Below, one piece after another: positions 18,182 to 27,775 of a stretch of 64,000 bases of DNA; position 1 is the first letter of the stretch, and every line of letters begins with the position of its first letter. Position numbers and translations under genes: made by a program. The DNA is from an uncultured Actinomycetes bacterium. Lineage in GTDB: Bacteria; Actinomycetota; Acidimicrobiia; Acidimicrobiales; RAAP-2. The DNA is taken from contig CAIKNP010000019.1 in NCBI GenBank assembly GCA_903828785.1, positions 1-64,000 of the forward strand. Direction: 5' to 3'. Below the pieces are notes generated by a model. The model worked only from the letters and a program-made list of their open reading frames with translations, had not been told where the DNA came from and ran no database searches.

Positions 18182-19489
18182 TTACTCTACCGGTGAAGCG
18201 TCGTGGCCCGCCGTACGCCGCTGCCGCCACGCTCGGACTTGCTCGGACTCTTCGGCTGAGTCTCCGGGTTCGAAGAGGACGGTCGCCAGCTGTTCGTCGG
18301 GCAGGTATTGTTGCTCGACCCAGTGGGCGGGATAATCATGTGGATACTTGTAGTCCACCCCGTGTCCCAGTGCGGCCGCCGAACGGTAATGCGCATCGCG
18401 CAGATGAGCCGGCACTTGTGTACCGAAGGCCCTCACTGCCTCTAAGCCCTTCGCCAGTGCCGTCGTGGCGGAATTACTCTTCGGCGAGAGTGCCAGAGCC
18501 AAGGTGACGTGAACGAGGGTGAGCTTTGCTTCGGGGAGACCGACGAATTCCACAGCCCGGGCGCCACTTTCGGCCAAGGTCAGCATGGCGTTGTTCGCGA
18601 GACCAATGTCCTCCGAAGCCAAGATCACCAGCCGTCGGGCGAGAAATCTCGCGCTCTCCCCCGCCTCCAGCAGCGTGAGTAGCCAATAGACCGCCGCGTC
18701 GGGATCGGAGCCGCGAACGGATTTTATGAGGGCCGAAACCTGGTCGTAATGCGTGTCTTGCGACTGGTGAACGATGCGGCCGTCTCGGGCTTGGGCAATC
18801 GTAGTGACTTCGATACTCTCGCCCTTGGGCACGAGGACGGTGGCGGTGTCCAGGGTTGTCAGGAGGGACCGCGCGTCCCCGTCAGCACTTCCCACCAGAG
18901 CTTGCAGGGCATCGGCACTCACCACCACGTCTCGCAATTGGGCACCGCGCATGGCCAATTCGCTGAGCGCTTCGTCACTGAGGGGCTGCAGTCGCCACAA
19001 GGTGGAACGACTCATGAGGGCCGCATTCACTTCGAAATAGGGATTTTCGGTCGTGGCCCCGATGAGGACCACCTCACCGGACTCCGTCGCCGGCAAGAGC
19101 AAATCCTGTTGCGACTTGTTGAAACGGTGCACTTCATCGATGAAGAGCACCGTGAGTTCACCGCGTTCACCAAGCCGCGATCGGGCTCGTTCGATCGCCT
19201 CTCGAACGTCCTTCACCCCACTGGATACCGCCGACAGCGCCTCCGAACGATATCCCGCGGTTTGAGCGAGCAGGCGCGCCAGGGTCGTCTTGCCGGTTCC
19301 CGCTGGTCCCCAGAGGATCATTGAGTGCAGTCGCCCGCTTTGCACCATGCGACGCAGCGGACCGTCCGCGCCAACCAAATGATCTTGACCGACGACTTCA
19401 TCCAAGGAACGAGGGCGCAACAACTCGGCCAAGGGCGCCGTGGCCCGCAAGCGGTCGGCGGCGGCGTTATCGAAGAGAGACGTACTCAG
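18182..19489 (-). CDS. rarA: Replication-associated recombination protein A (AAA+ ATPase), probable CTG start
   Basis: RarA (MgsA) acts at stalled forks and single-stranded gaps. Visible parts are Walker A GPAGTGKTT, Walker B LFIDEVHRF, sensor ATTENP and the C-terminal tetramerisation domain with YPHDYP. A conventional start would be the TTG at 19450 (422 residues), but the frame stays open upstream and encodes a family-like beginning (STSLFDNAAADRLR). No ATG, GTG or TTG exists in that extension; a CTG at 19489 overlaps the aspS stop as CTGA, the same coupling as the ATGA/GTGA junctions in this operon. I therefore give 435 residues from CTG, with the TTG as the alternative. Confidence 0.85.
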   Translation of the reverse strand: MSTSLFDNAAADRLRATAPLAELLRPRSLDEVVGQDHLVGADGPLRRMVQSGRLHSMILWGPAGTGKTTLARLLAQTAGYRSEALSAVSSGVKDVREAIERARSRLGERGELTVLFIDEVHRFNKSQQDLLLPATESGEVVLIGATTENPYFEVNAALMSRSTLWRLQPLSDEALSELAMRGAQLRDVVVSADALQALVGSADGDARSLLTTLDTATVLVPKGESIEVTTIAQARDGRIVHQSQDTHYDQVSALIKSVRGSDPDAAVYWLLTLLEAGESARFLARRLVILASEDIGLANNAMLTLAESGARAVEFVGLPEAKLTLVHVTLALALSPKSNSATTALAKGLEAVRAFGTQVPAHLRDAHYRSAAALGHGVDYKYPHDYPAHWVEQQYLPDEQLATVLFEPGDSAEESEQVRAWRQRRTAGHDASPVE

Positions 19490-21225
19490 GCCTTCGGTGC
19501 GAACTTCAAACGAAGTTCCCTCGTCTGACGTTCAGTGATCTGCTTGGGGGCTCCCGTCATTACATCGGCACCCGATTGCGTCTTGGGGAAAGCGATGACT
19601 TCTCGAATGTTGTCTTCACCCGCAAAAATTGCCGTCAAGCGATCGATACCAAAGGCGAAACCCGCGTGGGGCGGGGCCCCGTATTTGAATGCACCAAGGA
19701 GGAAGCCAAAGCGGCTCTCGGCCACTTCGTCACTAATACCCAAGGCGGTAAATATCTTCGATTGAATGTCACCACGGTGAATGCGCACCGAGCCCGAACC
19801 AAGCTCCCACCCATTAAGAACGAGGTCGTAGGACTGCGAGCGTACCTTCAGTGGATCAGTGTCGATTAAGTCGATGTCTTCGAGATTGGGCATCGTGAAG
19901 GGGTGGTGCGCGGCTTGGAGATAGCCGTCTTCGTCGACACCTTCAAACATGGGAAAGTCAGTGATCCATACGTAGTGGTGCGGACCCTGCGAGACCGGCG
20001 GGGCCCCCAAAACCAGACGCAGAGCGCCCAAAACTTTGCAGGCCAATTCGTACTCATCGGCGACAATAAGAATCAAGTCGCCGACCTGGGCGCCATCCAC
20101 CGCCGCAATAGCCGCCGCCTCGGCGTCGTTCAAGAAGCGCGCCAGCGGCGAATCAAGTCCGTCGGCGGTGACCCGAAACCACGCCAGGCCCTTGGCGCCC
20201 AATGCCTTGGCCTGTTCGGTGAGGGTGTCGAGGCGCGAACGCGTGAAGTCCGCGCCACCGGGCACTCGCATCGCCTTAACGACCGGCGCCGAGAAGGCCT
20301 TTACTTCAGTTGTTGCGAAGGCTGCGGACAGGTTCTGCAAAACCATGCCGAAACGAAGGTCGGGCTTGTCGGTGCCGTAGAGGTCGAGGGCGTCACTCCA
20401 CGTCATGCGCTCGATGGTCGGGGGACGCTCGCCAGTGGCCATCTCCGCCGCGTCGAGAACTGCTTCGGATACGAAGCGGAAAATATCCTCCTGCGTCACG
20501 AAACTGGCCTCAATGTCCATCTGGGTGAACTCAAACTGACGATCAGCGCGCAGATCCTCGTCGCGCAGACAACGAGCAATTTGGTAGTAACGGTCGAAGC
20601 CACCGACCATCATCAACTGTTTGGCGATCTGGGGACTCTGGGGTAAGACGTAAAAGTCGCCCGGGTGCAGCCGCGAGGGGACGACGAATTCGCGCGCTCC
20701 TTCGGGAGTGGGCGCCCACAGGAGTGGTGTTTCGATCTCACAAAAACCCTGACGGTCCATAGCCGCTCGCAGAGTGGCGTTCACCTTGGCGCGCAGTCGA
20801 AGGTTGTGCTGCATCTTTTCCCGCCGCAAGTCCACGTAGCGATAACGGAGGCGAATAAGTTCATCCACCTCGGAACGCTCGTCCAACTGGAAGGGCGGGG
20901 GTTCCGCAGCGGAGAGCACCTCAACGACGCAATCGGTCAATTCCACTTCTCCAGTTGCCAGCTTGTCGTTGACGGTGCCCTCGGGGCGAGCGGTAACGGT
21001 GCCGCTCACCCGAATGACGTACTCACTTCGCACGTCGACCGACCCGGGAACCACGCACTGCACCAGCCCACTACGGTCTCGAAGATCGACAAAAGCCAGG
21101 TGCTCGCCGTGTTCGCGACGCTTGGCCACCCAACCACACACCGACACCCGTTTTCCGATGTCGAGCCTGGTCACCGATCCGCACAGCAGGTCTCGGAGAC
21201 TCGTCGATTCGTAGGGATTTGTCAT
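19486..21225 (-). CDS. aspS: Aspartyl-tRNA synthetase
   Basis: This 579-residue class IIb synthetase is of the bacterial type: N-terminal OB-fold anticodon domain (residues about 15-105), the QSPQIAKQLMM flipping-loop region, the GAD insertion in the middle and the terminal GFAFGIDRLTAIFAG motif 3. If the organism lacks AsnRS it could also charge tRNA-Asn for GatCAB, which cannot be judged here. It starts 4 bp after hisS and its stop is embedded in the CTGA at the rarA start. Confidence 0.95.
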   Translation of the reverse strand: MTNPYESTSLRDLLCGSVTRLDIGKRVSVCGWVAKRREHGEHLAFVDLRDRSGLVQCVVPGSVDVRSEYVIRVSGTVTARPEGTVNDKLATGEVELTDCVVEVLSAAEPPPFQLDERSEVDELIRLRYRYVDLRREKMQHNLRLRAKVNATLRAAMDRQGFCEIETPLLWAPTPEGAREFVVPSRLHPGDFYVLPQSPQIAKQLMMVGGFDRYYQIARCLRDEDLRADRQFEFTQMDIEASFVTQEDIFRFVSEAVLDAAEMATGERPPTIERMTWSDALDLYGTDKPDLRFGMVLQNLSAAFATTEVKAFSAPVVKAMRVPGGADFTRSRLDTLTEQAKALGAKGLAWFRVTADGLDSPLARFLNDAEAAAIAAVDGAQVGDLILIVADEYELACKVLGALRLVLGAPPVSQGPHHYVWITDFPMFEGVDEDGYLQAAHHPFTMPNLEDIDLIDTDPLKVRSQSYDLVLNGWELGSGSVRIHRGDIQSKIFTALGISDEVAESRFGFLLGAFKYGAPPHAGFAFGIDRLTAIFAGEDNIREVIAFPKTQSGADVMTGAPKQITERQTRELRLKFAPKA

Positions 21226-21229
21226 GGGT

Positions 21230-22510
21230 TCACTTACCTAAGGTTTGGCGCAGTGTGGCCAGAATTTCTTCGCGAAGCACCACTCGTTGGCTCTGCTCGA
21301 AATCCGCACTGCGGAGCTCTCTAATCGTAATCTCTCCTGCGGCCTCTTCCTGGGGACCTACCAGAAGGGCAACCTTGGCGCCGGATTTGTCCGCCAACTT
21401 CATTTGGGACTTCATCGACCGGTTGTCGTAGGCGCGGAGCGTGGCCCAGCCGGCGCCCCGTAGTTGATCAACCAAGACGGTGGCCACGTCGTGGCCCGTC
21501 GTATCAACCACGAAGATGTCAATGTCGCGATTGATAAGGGGCTGGTCAACTCCTTCGGCGGCCCGGGCCAGCAGAATACGCTCAATGCCTGATCCAAAAC
21601 CAATCCCACTGGTCGGTTTCCCGCCGAGCTCTTCGGCCAATTGGTCGTAGCGCCCGCCCCCGCCAATGGCGTTCTGGGCCGAACCGAGCGCGTCGGCCAC
21701 AAACTCAAAGGTCGTTCGGGTGTAGTAATCAAATCCCCGCACCAAGCGAGGCGTCAACACGGACTCGATACCAATAGCGGACAAGCCAGTTCGCACTCGC
21801 GCGAAGTGGTCAGCGCACGGGGCGCAGAGGAAATCGGGTAGGGATGGTCCGTCGTCCGTCACCGCGATGCACGAGGGGCGCTTGCAGTCCAACACGCGCA
21901 GAGGGTTTTCTGCGTAGCTTTGCCGGTGGTCATCACAGAGTTGCTGACGGTGTTCGTGCAATTCCTCGCGCAAGACATCAACGAATCGTTCTCGACATTC
22001 CACGTGTCCCATGGAATTAATTAAAAGTCGAACCTGGGTCAGCCCTAAGGCCTGGTAAAAGCGCCACGCGAGGGATATGACCTCCACGTCCACCGCGGGG
22101 TCATCGGTGCCGAGCACCTCGACGCCGAGTTGGTGATGCTGGCGGTAGCGTCCGGCTTGGGGCCGCTCGTAACGAAAGGCGGGCGTAACGTACCAGGCCC
22201 GAAAGGGAACGGTGGGCTGGTGCTGGACGAAGGCCCGAACGATGGGCGCCGTTCCTTCCGGGCGAAGCGCATAGCTGCGTCCACCACGATCCTCAAACAC
22301 GTACATTTCCTTGCTGGCCACGTCGGACTTTTCGCCTATGCCTCGGTGGAAAACCCTGACGTCTTCAAACATTGGCGTGTGAATCATCGAGAAGCCGAAG
22401 CGATAGGCGAATTGAGCGAAGTGGGCCACCACCCCTTCCCAAAGGGGCGACTGGTCAGCCATAACGTCGTGCGTTCCGATGGGTGACTGTAGAGGCTGAC
22501 GTTCGCTCAT
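21230..22510 (-). CDS. hisS: Histidyl-tRNA synthetase
   Basis: This 426-residue class II synthetase charges tRNA-His. The family blocks are all present: GTHDVM at the N-terminus, LRPEGTAPIVRAF (motif 2 region), YRQHHQLGVEVLG, and the histidine-specific LVRGFDYYTRTTFEF, then motif 3 GIGFGSGIERILL and an anticodon-binding C-terminal domain. It overlaps the end of rel by 4 bp and is followed 4 bp later by aspS. The rel-hisS-aspS order is shared with mycobacteria in outline. Confidence 0.95.
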   Translation of the reverse strand: MSERQPLQSPIGTHDVMADQSPLWEGVVAHFAQFAYRFGFSMIHTPMFEDVRVFHRGIGEKSDVASKEMYVFEDRGGRSYALRPEGTAPIVRAFVQHQPTVPFRAWYVTPAFRYERPQAGRYRQHHQLGVEVLGTDDPAVDVEVISLAWRFYQALGLTQVRLLINSMGHVECRERFVDVLREELHEHRQQLCDDHRQSYAENPLRVLDCKRPSCIAVTDDGPSLPDFLCAPCADHFARVRTGLSAIGIESVLTPRLVRGFDYYTRTTFEFVADALGSAQNAIGGGGRYDQLAEELGGKPTSGIGFGSGIERILLARAAEGVDQPLINRDIDIFVVDTTGHDVATVLVDQLRGAGWATLRAYDNRSMKSQMKLADKSGAKVALLVGPQEEAAGEITIRELRSADFEQSQRVVLREEILATLRQTLGK

Positions 22511-24717
22511 GATCCCTTGGGGTGCCCCGGCAGTTGGCGGAAGGCGTCGAAGACACCATCGACGCTCTTGAGGCCCGAGAGCAGCGAGTTGAGGTGACCG
22601 GGATCGGCCAACTCCACGTCAAAGAGCATACGGACAATTCTCGAGCCGGACGTGACCGAGGAACTCGAAACAATGTTGAGGTGGAACTCCGCGAATACCT
22701 TCGACGTGTCGTACAGCAAGCGCGCTCGGTCGAAGGCCATTATCTCCAACGAAACGCGATACTGACCGTGCGCCGCTCCGTCCCACTCGACATCAATCAC
22801 TCGTTCGCCCAGTCGCTGCGCCAGTGCCACCGCGTTCGAACAGTCGTCACGGTGCACCGAAACGCCCCGACCCTGGGTAATGAAGCCCATTATTGCGTCA
22901 CCCGGCACGGGTGAGCAGCATCTCGCCAGCGTGATCATCACGTCGTCAAGTCCCTCGACGTAGACGCCCGAACCCTTACGACTTGAGCGGTGAGCAATCG
23001 GGGCCCGCGTGACCGTGGTGGGTAACTGCTCCTCTTCGCCACCGGCCAACTCACGAGTCATGCGCTGGATGATGGCCTGCGGGGAAATCTGATGACTGTC
23101 GATTGCCAGGTAGAGACCTTCGATGTTCTCCAAGTTCATCTGCTCAATAACGGTCCGCAGGGCCGCCGAGGCAAGCGAGGACGATATGGGCAGGCCTTCC
23201 CGACGAAGTGCGCGCGTCATCTCCTCGCGACCCGATTCAATCGCGTCTTCGCGTCGAGATCGCTGGAACCACTGACGAATCTTCGATCGAGCTCTCGAGG
23301 ACTGGGCCACATTCAACCAATCACGCGAGGGTCCCGCTTCGTCAGTTTTGGAGGTCAGAATCTCGACGACGTCCGCCGAATGCAACACGGTGTCGAGTGG
23401 TACCAGACGACCGTTGACCTTGGCTCCTATGCAGTGGTGCCCGACTTCGGTGTGCACTGCGTAGGCGAAATCGATGGTCGTGGCCCCCTCAATCAAGGGA
23501 ACCACCCGACCCTTGGGCGTGAAGACGTAGACCTCGTCTTGACCCAAATCCTGCTTAAGGGCTTCGAGAAAGGCAATGGGGTCAGGTTCGTCCTCGTGAA
23601 CGTCAGCGAGACGCTTGAGCCAAGCGATCTCGCGGGAACTCGCCCCTTCTTTGTAACTCCAGTGCGCCGCTACACCGAATTCGGCGCGCCGATGCATCTC
23701 GTGAGTACGTATTTGCACTTCAATTGACTTACCCAAAGGTCCAATCACCGTGGTGTGTAGGGACTGGTAGAGATTGAACTTCGGCGTATTGATGTAATCC
23801 TTGAAACGCCCCTGCACCGGTGTCCACAGGGCGTGAATTGCACCCAGGGCCGCCCAGCAGTCTCGCTCGTCGTCAACAATGATGCGCAGACCCACCAGAT
23901 CGAAAATTTCGTCGAACTCCTTACCGCCCACCACCATCTTTTCGTAGGTTGACCAGAAGTGTTTAGGGCGACCGGTAGTGGTGGCGGAGATGGAAAACGC
24001 CTCGAGTTTGGCGCGCAGTACACCCATGACTTCGGCCAAATACGACTCGCGCTCCGGCTGTCGCGCGGCCACCATTTGCTCAATCTCGGCGTACTGCTTC
24101 GGGTGTAGCGTGGCGAAGCTGAGATCTTCAAGTTGCCACTTGAGCGACTGCACCCCCAGCCGGTGAGCCAGAGGGGCGTAAACATCGAGGGTCTCCTGGG
24201 CGATGGCCCGCTGGCGATCCATCGGCATCACCGAAATTGTTCGCATGTTGTGCGTGCGGTCCGCCAGTTTTATCATCAACACTCGCCAGTCCTGCGCCAT
24301 GGCGATGAACATCTTGCGGATGGTCGCGGCCTGCTGTTGCTCCTTCGAGTCGAATTCGAGACGGTCCAACTTCGTTACCCCGTCGACAATGGTCGAAACG
24401 GTTTCGCCAAACTCAGACGCAATCCACTGGGTGGTGACGATCGTGTCCTCAACCGCGTCGTGGAGCAAGGCGGCCGCAATCGTCGTGTCGTCGAGGCCTA
24501 GTTCCGCCGTTATCGCCGCAACGGCAATGGGATGGGTGACGTAGGGTTCACCCGTTCGTCGTAGCTGACCCTGGTGGGCGGTGATAGCGGCGGCACCCGC
24601 CAGACGAATGAGTTCATCTCCCCCGTCGCTGTGGTGCGCCAGGTACTGGGTGACCAGCCGGTCAATCGAACCCTGGAGGGCTGGATCTCGGGGGAGCGTT
24701 ACGTTCAGACTGACCAC
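22507..24717 (-). CDS. rel: Bifunctional (p)ppGpp synthetase/hydrolase Rel
   Basis: Rel makes and degrades the alarmone (p)ppGpp. The 736-residue protein has an intact HD hydrolase site (HDAVEDT at 86-92), a synthetase domain whose RFKD motif is the form found in bifunctional enzymes rather than RelA-only synthetases, YQSLHTTV and EVQIRTHEMH, then a TGS domain (VYVFTPKGRVVPL), a zinc-finger/helical region with CCSPVPGD, and a C-terminal ACT domain. The GTG start at 24717 is preceded by TAGGCT six bases upstream, so it probably opens its own leaderless transcript with hisS and aspS behind it. Confidence 0.95.
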   Translation of the reverse strand: MVSLNVTLPRDPALQGSIDRLVTQYLAHHSDGGDELIRLAGAAAITAHQGQLRRTGEPYVTHPIAVAAITAELGLDDTTIAAALLHDAVEDTIVTTQWIASEFGETVSTIVDGVTKLDRLEFDSKEQQQAATIRKMFIAMAQDWRVLMIKLADRTHNMRTISVMPMDRQRAIAQETLDVYAPLAHRLGVQSLKWQLEDLSFATLHPKQYAEIEQMVAARQPERESYLAEVMGVLRAKLEAFSISATTTGRPKHFWSTYEKMVVGGKEFDEIFDLVGLRIIVDDERDCWAALGAIHALWTPVQGRFKDYINTPKFNLYQSLHTTVIGPLGKSIEVQIRTHEMHRRAEFGVAAHWSYKEGASSREIAWLKRLADVHEDEPDPIAFLEALKQDLGQDEVYVFTPKGRVVPLIEGATTIDFAYAVHTEVGHHCIGAKVNGRLVPLDTVLHSADVVEILTSKTDEAGPSRDWLNVAQSSRARSKIRQWFQRSRREDAIESGREEMTRALRREGLPISSSLASAALRTVIEQMNLENIEGLYLAIDSHQISPQAIIQRMTRELAGGEEEQLPTTVTRAPIAHRSSRKGSGVYVEGLDDVMITLARCCSPVPGDAIMGFITQGRGVSVHRDDCSNAVALAQRLGERVIDVEWDGAAHGQYRVSLEIMAFDRARLLYDTSKVFAEFHLNIVSSSSVTSGSRIVRMLFDVELADPGHLNSLLSGLKSVDGVFDAFRQLPGHPKGS

Positions 24718-24723
24718 GGAGCC

Positions 24724-24729
24724 AGCCTA
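24724..24729 (-). promoter_or_regulatory. Leaderless -10 hexamer of rel
   Basis: TAGGCT (minus strand) ends six bases before the GTG at 24717, within the short gap between secF and rel. It would give rel-hisS-aspS a promoter independent of the sec genes. Confidence 0.5.
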
Positions 24730-24733
24730 CGCC

Positions 24734-25876
24734 TCATCGACGCTTTTGTTTGCGCGGACGAGGAGCAATCACGGAGCCGTCGGGGCGTCGAGCCCCCGGC
24801 GCGGCGGTGCGCGCCACGCCCGATCCTCGCTGCGCCGTTTCCGAGCCCATACGAGCCGCACTGGCCGCGCTGTACACCTCGTGGGCCCCGCGAGCAGCGA
24901 CGCGCTGCGCAAGGTCTTTGAACCGGGGCTCGCGCTCCTTCAGTATTGCGACCAAGGGGCTCGCGATGAAGATGGACGAGTAGGCACCACTCATGAGACC
25001 AACGAAGAGCGCTAAACCGTAGTTCTGCAAGGTAGTGGCCCCCAGCAAATAGGCACCAACGAGCAGCACCGACAAGACCGGCAAAATGGCCACCAGTGAG
25101 GTGTTGATCGAGCGAGCCAGGGTCTGGTTCATCGAAAGATTCACCATCTCGGAGTAATTGAGGGAGCCGGACTTGAGAATGCCTCCGGTGTTGTCACGCA
25201 CTCGGTCGAAGACCACCACGGTGTCGTAGAGCGAATAACCCAAGATCGTCAAAATAGCGATGACCGTGTCCGGCGTTATCTGAAAACCGAACAGTGAGTA
25301 CACCCCAATGGTCACGAGCAAGTCGTGCAACATGGCGACGAAGGCCGCCAGGGCCATCTTCGGTTCAAAGCGAAACGAGATATAGGCAATGACCGCCACG
25401 AAGAAGGCCAGTAGCGCTTCTATGGCCCGATTAGTAACTTGCCCGCCCCACGTCGGCCCGACGCTGGCGGTAGATACCTGATTGAAGGTAACGCCCGCCA
25501 CCTTGGCCATGGCGGTCGCTACCTGATCGGTGACGGTGACCTGCGCAGTCTGCGAAAGTTGATTCAGGTTTGCCGACACCTCGTAGGTGGAACTGCCGAG
25601 CTTTTGAACGACCGGATTGCTCAGACCCGCCTTTTCCACAGCAGCGGTCATGGAATTTACCGTGGCGTGAGGTGCCAAGACTTCCCAAGAGGTTCCCCCC
25701 TTGAAGTCAATGCCGAGGTTGAAGCCGCGAACACCGAGCGACAGCAGGCCAATGACAATGATGGCAATAGAAACGCTGAACCACACCTTGCGTCGACCAA
25801 CGAAGTCAACGGTGGTGAGTCCCTGGTACAGGCGACTAAAACCGGACGACGTCTTTTCTAGGGTCACATCACTCAT
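24734..25876 (-). CDS. secF: Protein translocase subunit SecF
   Basis: SecF pairs with SecD in the membrane and uses the proton gradient to complete Sec-dependent export. The 380-residue protein has six membrane segments, the periplasmic start FNLGIDFKGGTSWEV and the D4-type motif TILGYSLYDTVVVFDRVRDN. The C-terminal tail is a basic extension of about 65 residues. I start at the ATG 25876, eight bases after a perfect AGGAGG, which overlaps the secD stop by 8 bp; a GTG nine bases upstream is too close to that ribosome site. Confidence 0.94.
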   Translation of the reverse strand: MSDVTLEKTSSGFSRLYQGLTTVDFVGRRKVWFSVSIAIIVIGLLSLGVRGFNLGIDFKGGTSWEVLAPHATVNSMTAAVEKAGLSNPVVQKLGSSTYEVSANLNQLSQTAQVTVTDQVATAMAKVAGVTFNQVSTASVGPTWGGQVTNRAIEALLAFFVAVIAYISFRFEPKMALAAFVAMLHDLLVTIGVYSLFGFQITPDTVIAILTILGYSLYDTVVVFDRVRDNTGGILKSGSLNYSEMVNLSMNQTLARSINTSLVAILPVLSVLLVGAYLLGATTLQNYGLALFVGLMSGAYSSIFIASPLVAILKEREPRFKDLAQRVAARGAHEVYSAASAARMGSETAQRGSGVARTAAPGARRPDGSVIAPRPRKQKRR

Positions 25877-27389
25877 GCGCGGCACCTCCTGCGATTCCCG
25901 CCGCCATTGACAAAGCGGACTCCCCTTGCGAACTACGACGTCCGAGGAGAATAACGAGCGGACGAGTGAAATACCAGGTGAAGAAAATGTCCATCAAGGT
26001 GGACAGTCCCAGAAAGAAAGCGAATCCGCGAACGTCTCCAACGGCGATGAGGTAGAGCAAGATTGCGGCGAGGAGACTAACGAAGTCGGCGGCCAAAACG
26101 GTGCGCCACGCCGACTTGAATCCACGGTCCACTGACGTGCGGATGGACCTTCCGGCGCGAGCCTCGTCCTTCAGCCGCTCGAAATAGACAATGTAGGAGT
26201 CCACGGTGATACCAATGGACACAATTAAGCCAGTCACCCCCGATAAGGAGAAGGTGGGCGCGATGGCCGTATGCGCCAGTGCTGAGATCACCGCCCACAA
26301 GAAAGCGGCGGTCGCCGCGAGGCCGAGCAGAATAACTAAGCCGAGGGCACGGTAATACAGCAGAACGTACAGCATGACCAAGGCCAAGCCCACGAGACCG
26401 GCGCCGAGGCCGGCAATGAGCGCACTGTGACCGAGAGTTGGCGACACTGTTGTCGTGGTCAAGGGAATCAGGCGAACGGGAAGGGCGCCAAACTCCATGG
26501 CGATGGCGAGTTTCTTCGCTGAGGCTTCGGTGAAGGAACCAGAAATCTGACCCTGCCCACCGTAACTTATCCAGCTACTATTCGCCGGAAGAATGAGCGG
26601 GGCCGACTGTACGACGCCGTCAAGTTCGATGGCCAGCAGTTGGTGAAAGTAGGTTTTGGTCACTGCGTCCCACGCCGGACTTCCGGCCTTCGTCAAGGTG
26701 TACGCGACCACCCACTGCCCCGCTTGGTCCAGTGAGGCGTAGGCCTTACCTATCGAGGTACCCGTAAGCACCGCTGGCCCCAGCACGTAACGCGCCGTCG
26801 ATCCCAGGGACGGGAGCAACACTTCGTTGGCGGCGTTATCCGCGTTGGGCACGGTTGACGCAATCGCGCTGAATTGGGGGTCTGGGGCAACGTTATTGCT
26901 GGTGAATCCGGCGGGCGTATTGGGGTTTGGCAACACGGCCAGGTTGGCCTGGGAGTCCAAGTACTGCGCTTTGCAACTCGGTACGTGCCCAACGGCCACG
27001 GCGTGCAATTTCTTGCCCGTCAAGGCTTGGCAGAGGACCGGGCGGAAAAGCAGCTGCGCCGTCTCGCCCACCGCGGCCAAAACGGCTCGAGCGTCCGTAA
27101 CTCCCGGCGCCGAGACCACGACATTCTTGCCCTGCAGTTGCACGGTCGCGCCAGAAACACCGAGTCCGTTCACCCTATTGTTCAGAATTGTTACCACTTC
27201 TTGCATTTGCGCCAGCGTGGTGTTGGGCGTCGCGGGCTTGTAGACCACTGACAATCCACCGGCCAGGTCGAGACCCAATTTCGGTCCCCACCCCATGCCC
27301 AATGTGGCTCCGAGCGAGCCAAAGGCAATTACCAATGAAAGCACCAAACTCGTCAGAAGCGTACGTCGTGATCCCACCGCCGGAGCCAT
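25869..27389 (-). CDS. secD: Protein translocase subunit SecD
   Basis: This 506-residue membrane protein is the partner of SecF. It has an N-terminal helix, the LGLDLAGGLSVVYK strand that opens the large P1 periplasmic domain, and six C-terminal membrane segments with the conserved SGVTGLIVSIGITVDSYIVYFERLKDE motif region. The periplasmic domain carries a serine/asparagine-rich insertion typical of actinobacterial SecD. The start is 2 bp after the yajC stop and it overlaps secF by 8 bp, so yajC-secD-secF is one unit. Confidence 0.94.
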   Translation of the reverse strand: MAPAVGSRRTLLTSLVLSLVIAFGSLGATLGMGWGPKLGLDLAGGLSVVYKPATPNTTLAQMQEVVTILNNRVNGLGVSGATVQLQGKNVVVSAPGVTDARAVLAAVGETAQLLFRPVLCQALTGKKLHAVAVGHVPSCKAQYLDSQANLAVLPNPNTPAGFTSNNVAPDPQFSAIASTVPNADNAANEVLLPSLGSTARYVLGPAVLTGTSIGKAYASLDQAGQWVVAYTLTKAGSPAWDAVTKTYFHQLLAIELDGVVQSAPLILPANSSWISYGGQGQISGSFTEASAKKLAIAMEFGALPVRLIPLTTTTVSPTLGHSALIAGLGAGLVGLALVMLYVLLYYRALGLVILLGLAATAAFLWAVISALAHTAIAPTFSLSGVTGLIVSIGITVDSYIVYFERLKDEARAGRSIRTSVDRGFKSAWRTVLAADFVSLLAAILLYLIAVGDVRGFAFFLGLSTLMDIFFTWYFTRPLVILLGRRSSQGESALSMAAGIAGGAAHE

Positions 27390-27391
27390 CG

Positions 27392-27721
27392 CTACTTGTT
27401 TCCTTCAACGTCGTCGTCACTCGGAGCACTTTCCGGCACTACCGGATTCACCCGGCGTGCGATAGCGGAGGGGATGAAGTGCAGATCGTGACCGTTGGGC
27501 GTACGCAACACGACCTCGTCGTCAGTACGCTCCACCACCGTGCCAATTTGGCCGCCGATGGTGTGTACGACGTCACCCACTTCATAGTTACGGGCCTCGA
27601 GTCGCTGCGCTTTTGCTTTCTTGGATCGCGGGCGCAAATAGAAAAAGTACATCCCGCCAAAAACGACGAGATAAATGATGATCAGACCCGAGCCACCCTT
27701 GTTACCAGCTGCTACCAACAT
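27392..27721 (-). CDS. yajC: Preprotein translocase subunit YajC
   Basis: YajC is the small accessory protein of SecDF. The 109-residue protein has one N-terminal membrane helix (about residues 10-30), the motif FYLRPRSKKAKAQ just after it, and the soluble domain with VGDVVHTIGGQIGTVV. I choose the ATG at 27721 because GGAAGGA lies five bases upstream; a TTG six codons earlier has no ribosome site. It heads the sec trio and follows ruvB by 54 bp. Confidence 0.93.
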   Translation of the reverse strand: MLVAAGNKGGSGLIIIYLVVFGGMYFFYLRPRSKKAKAQRLEARNYEVGDVVHTIGGQIGTVVERTDDEVVLRTPNGHDLHFIPSAIARRVNPVVPESAPSDDDVEGNK

Positions 27722-27775
27722 GATTGTCCTTCCGATCAATGACTCTAGAAACCATAGTCGCTGGAAAAGACCCGC

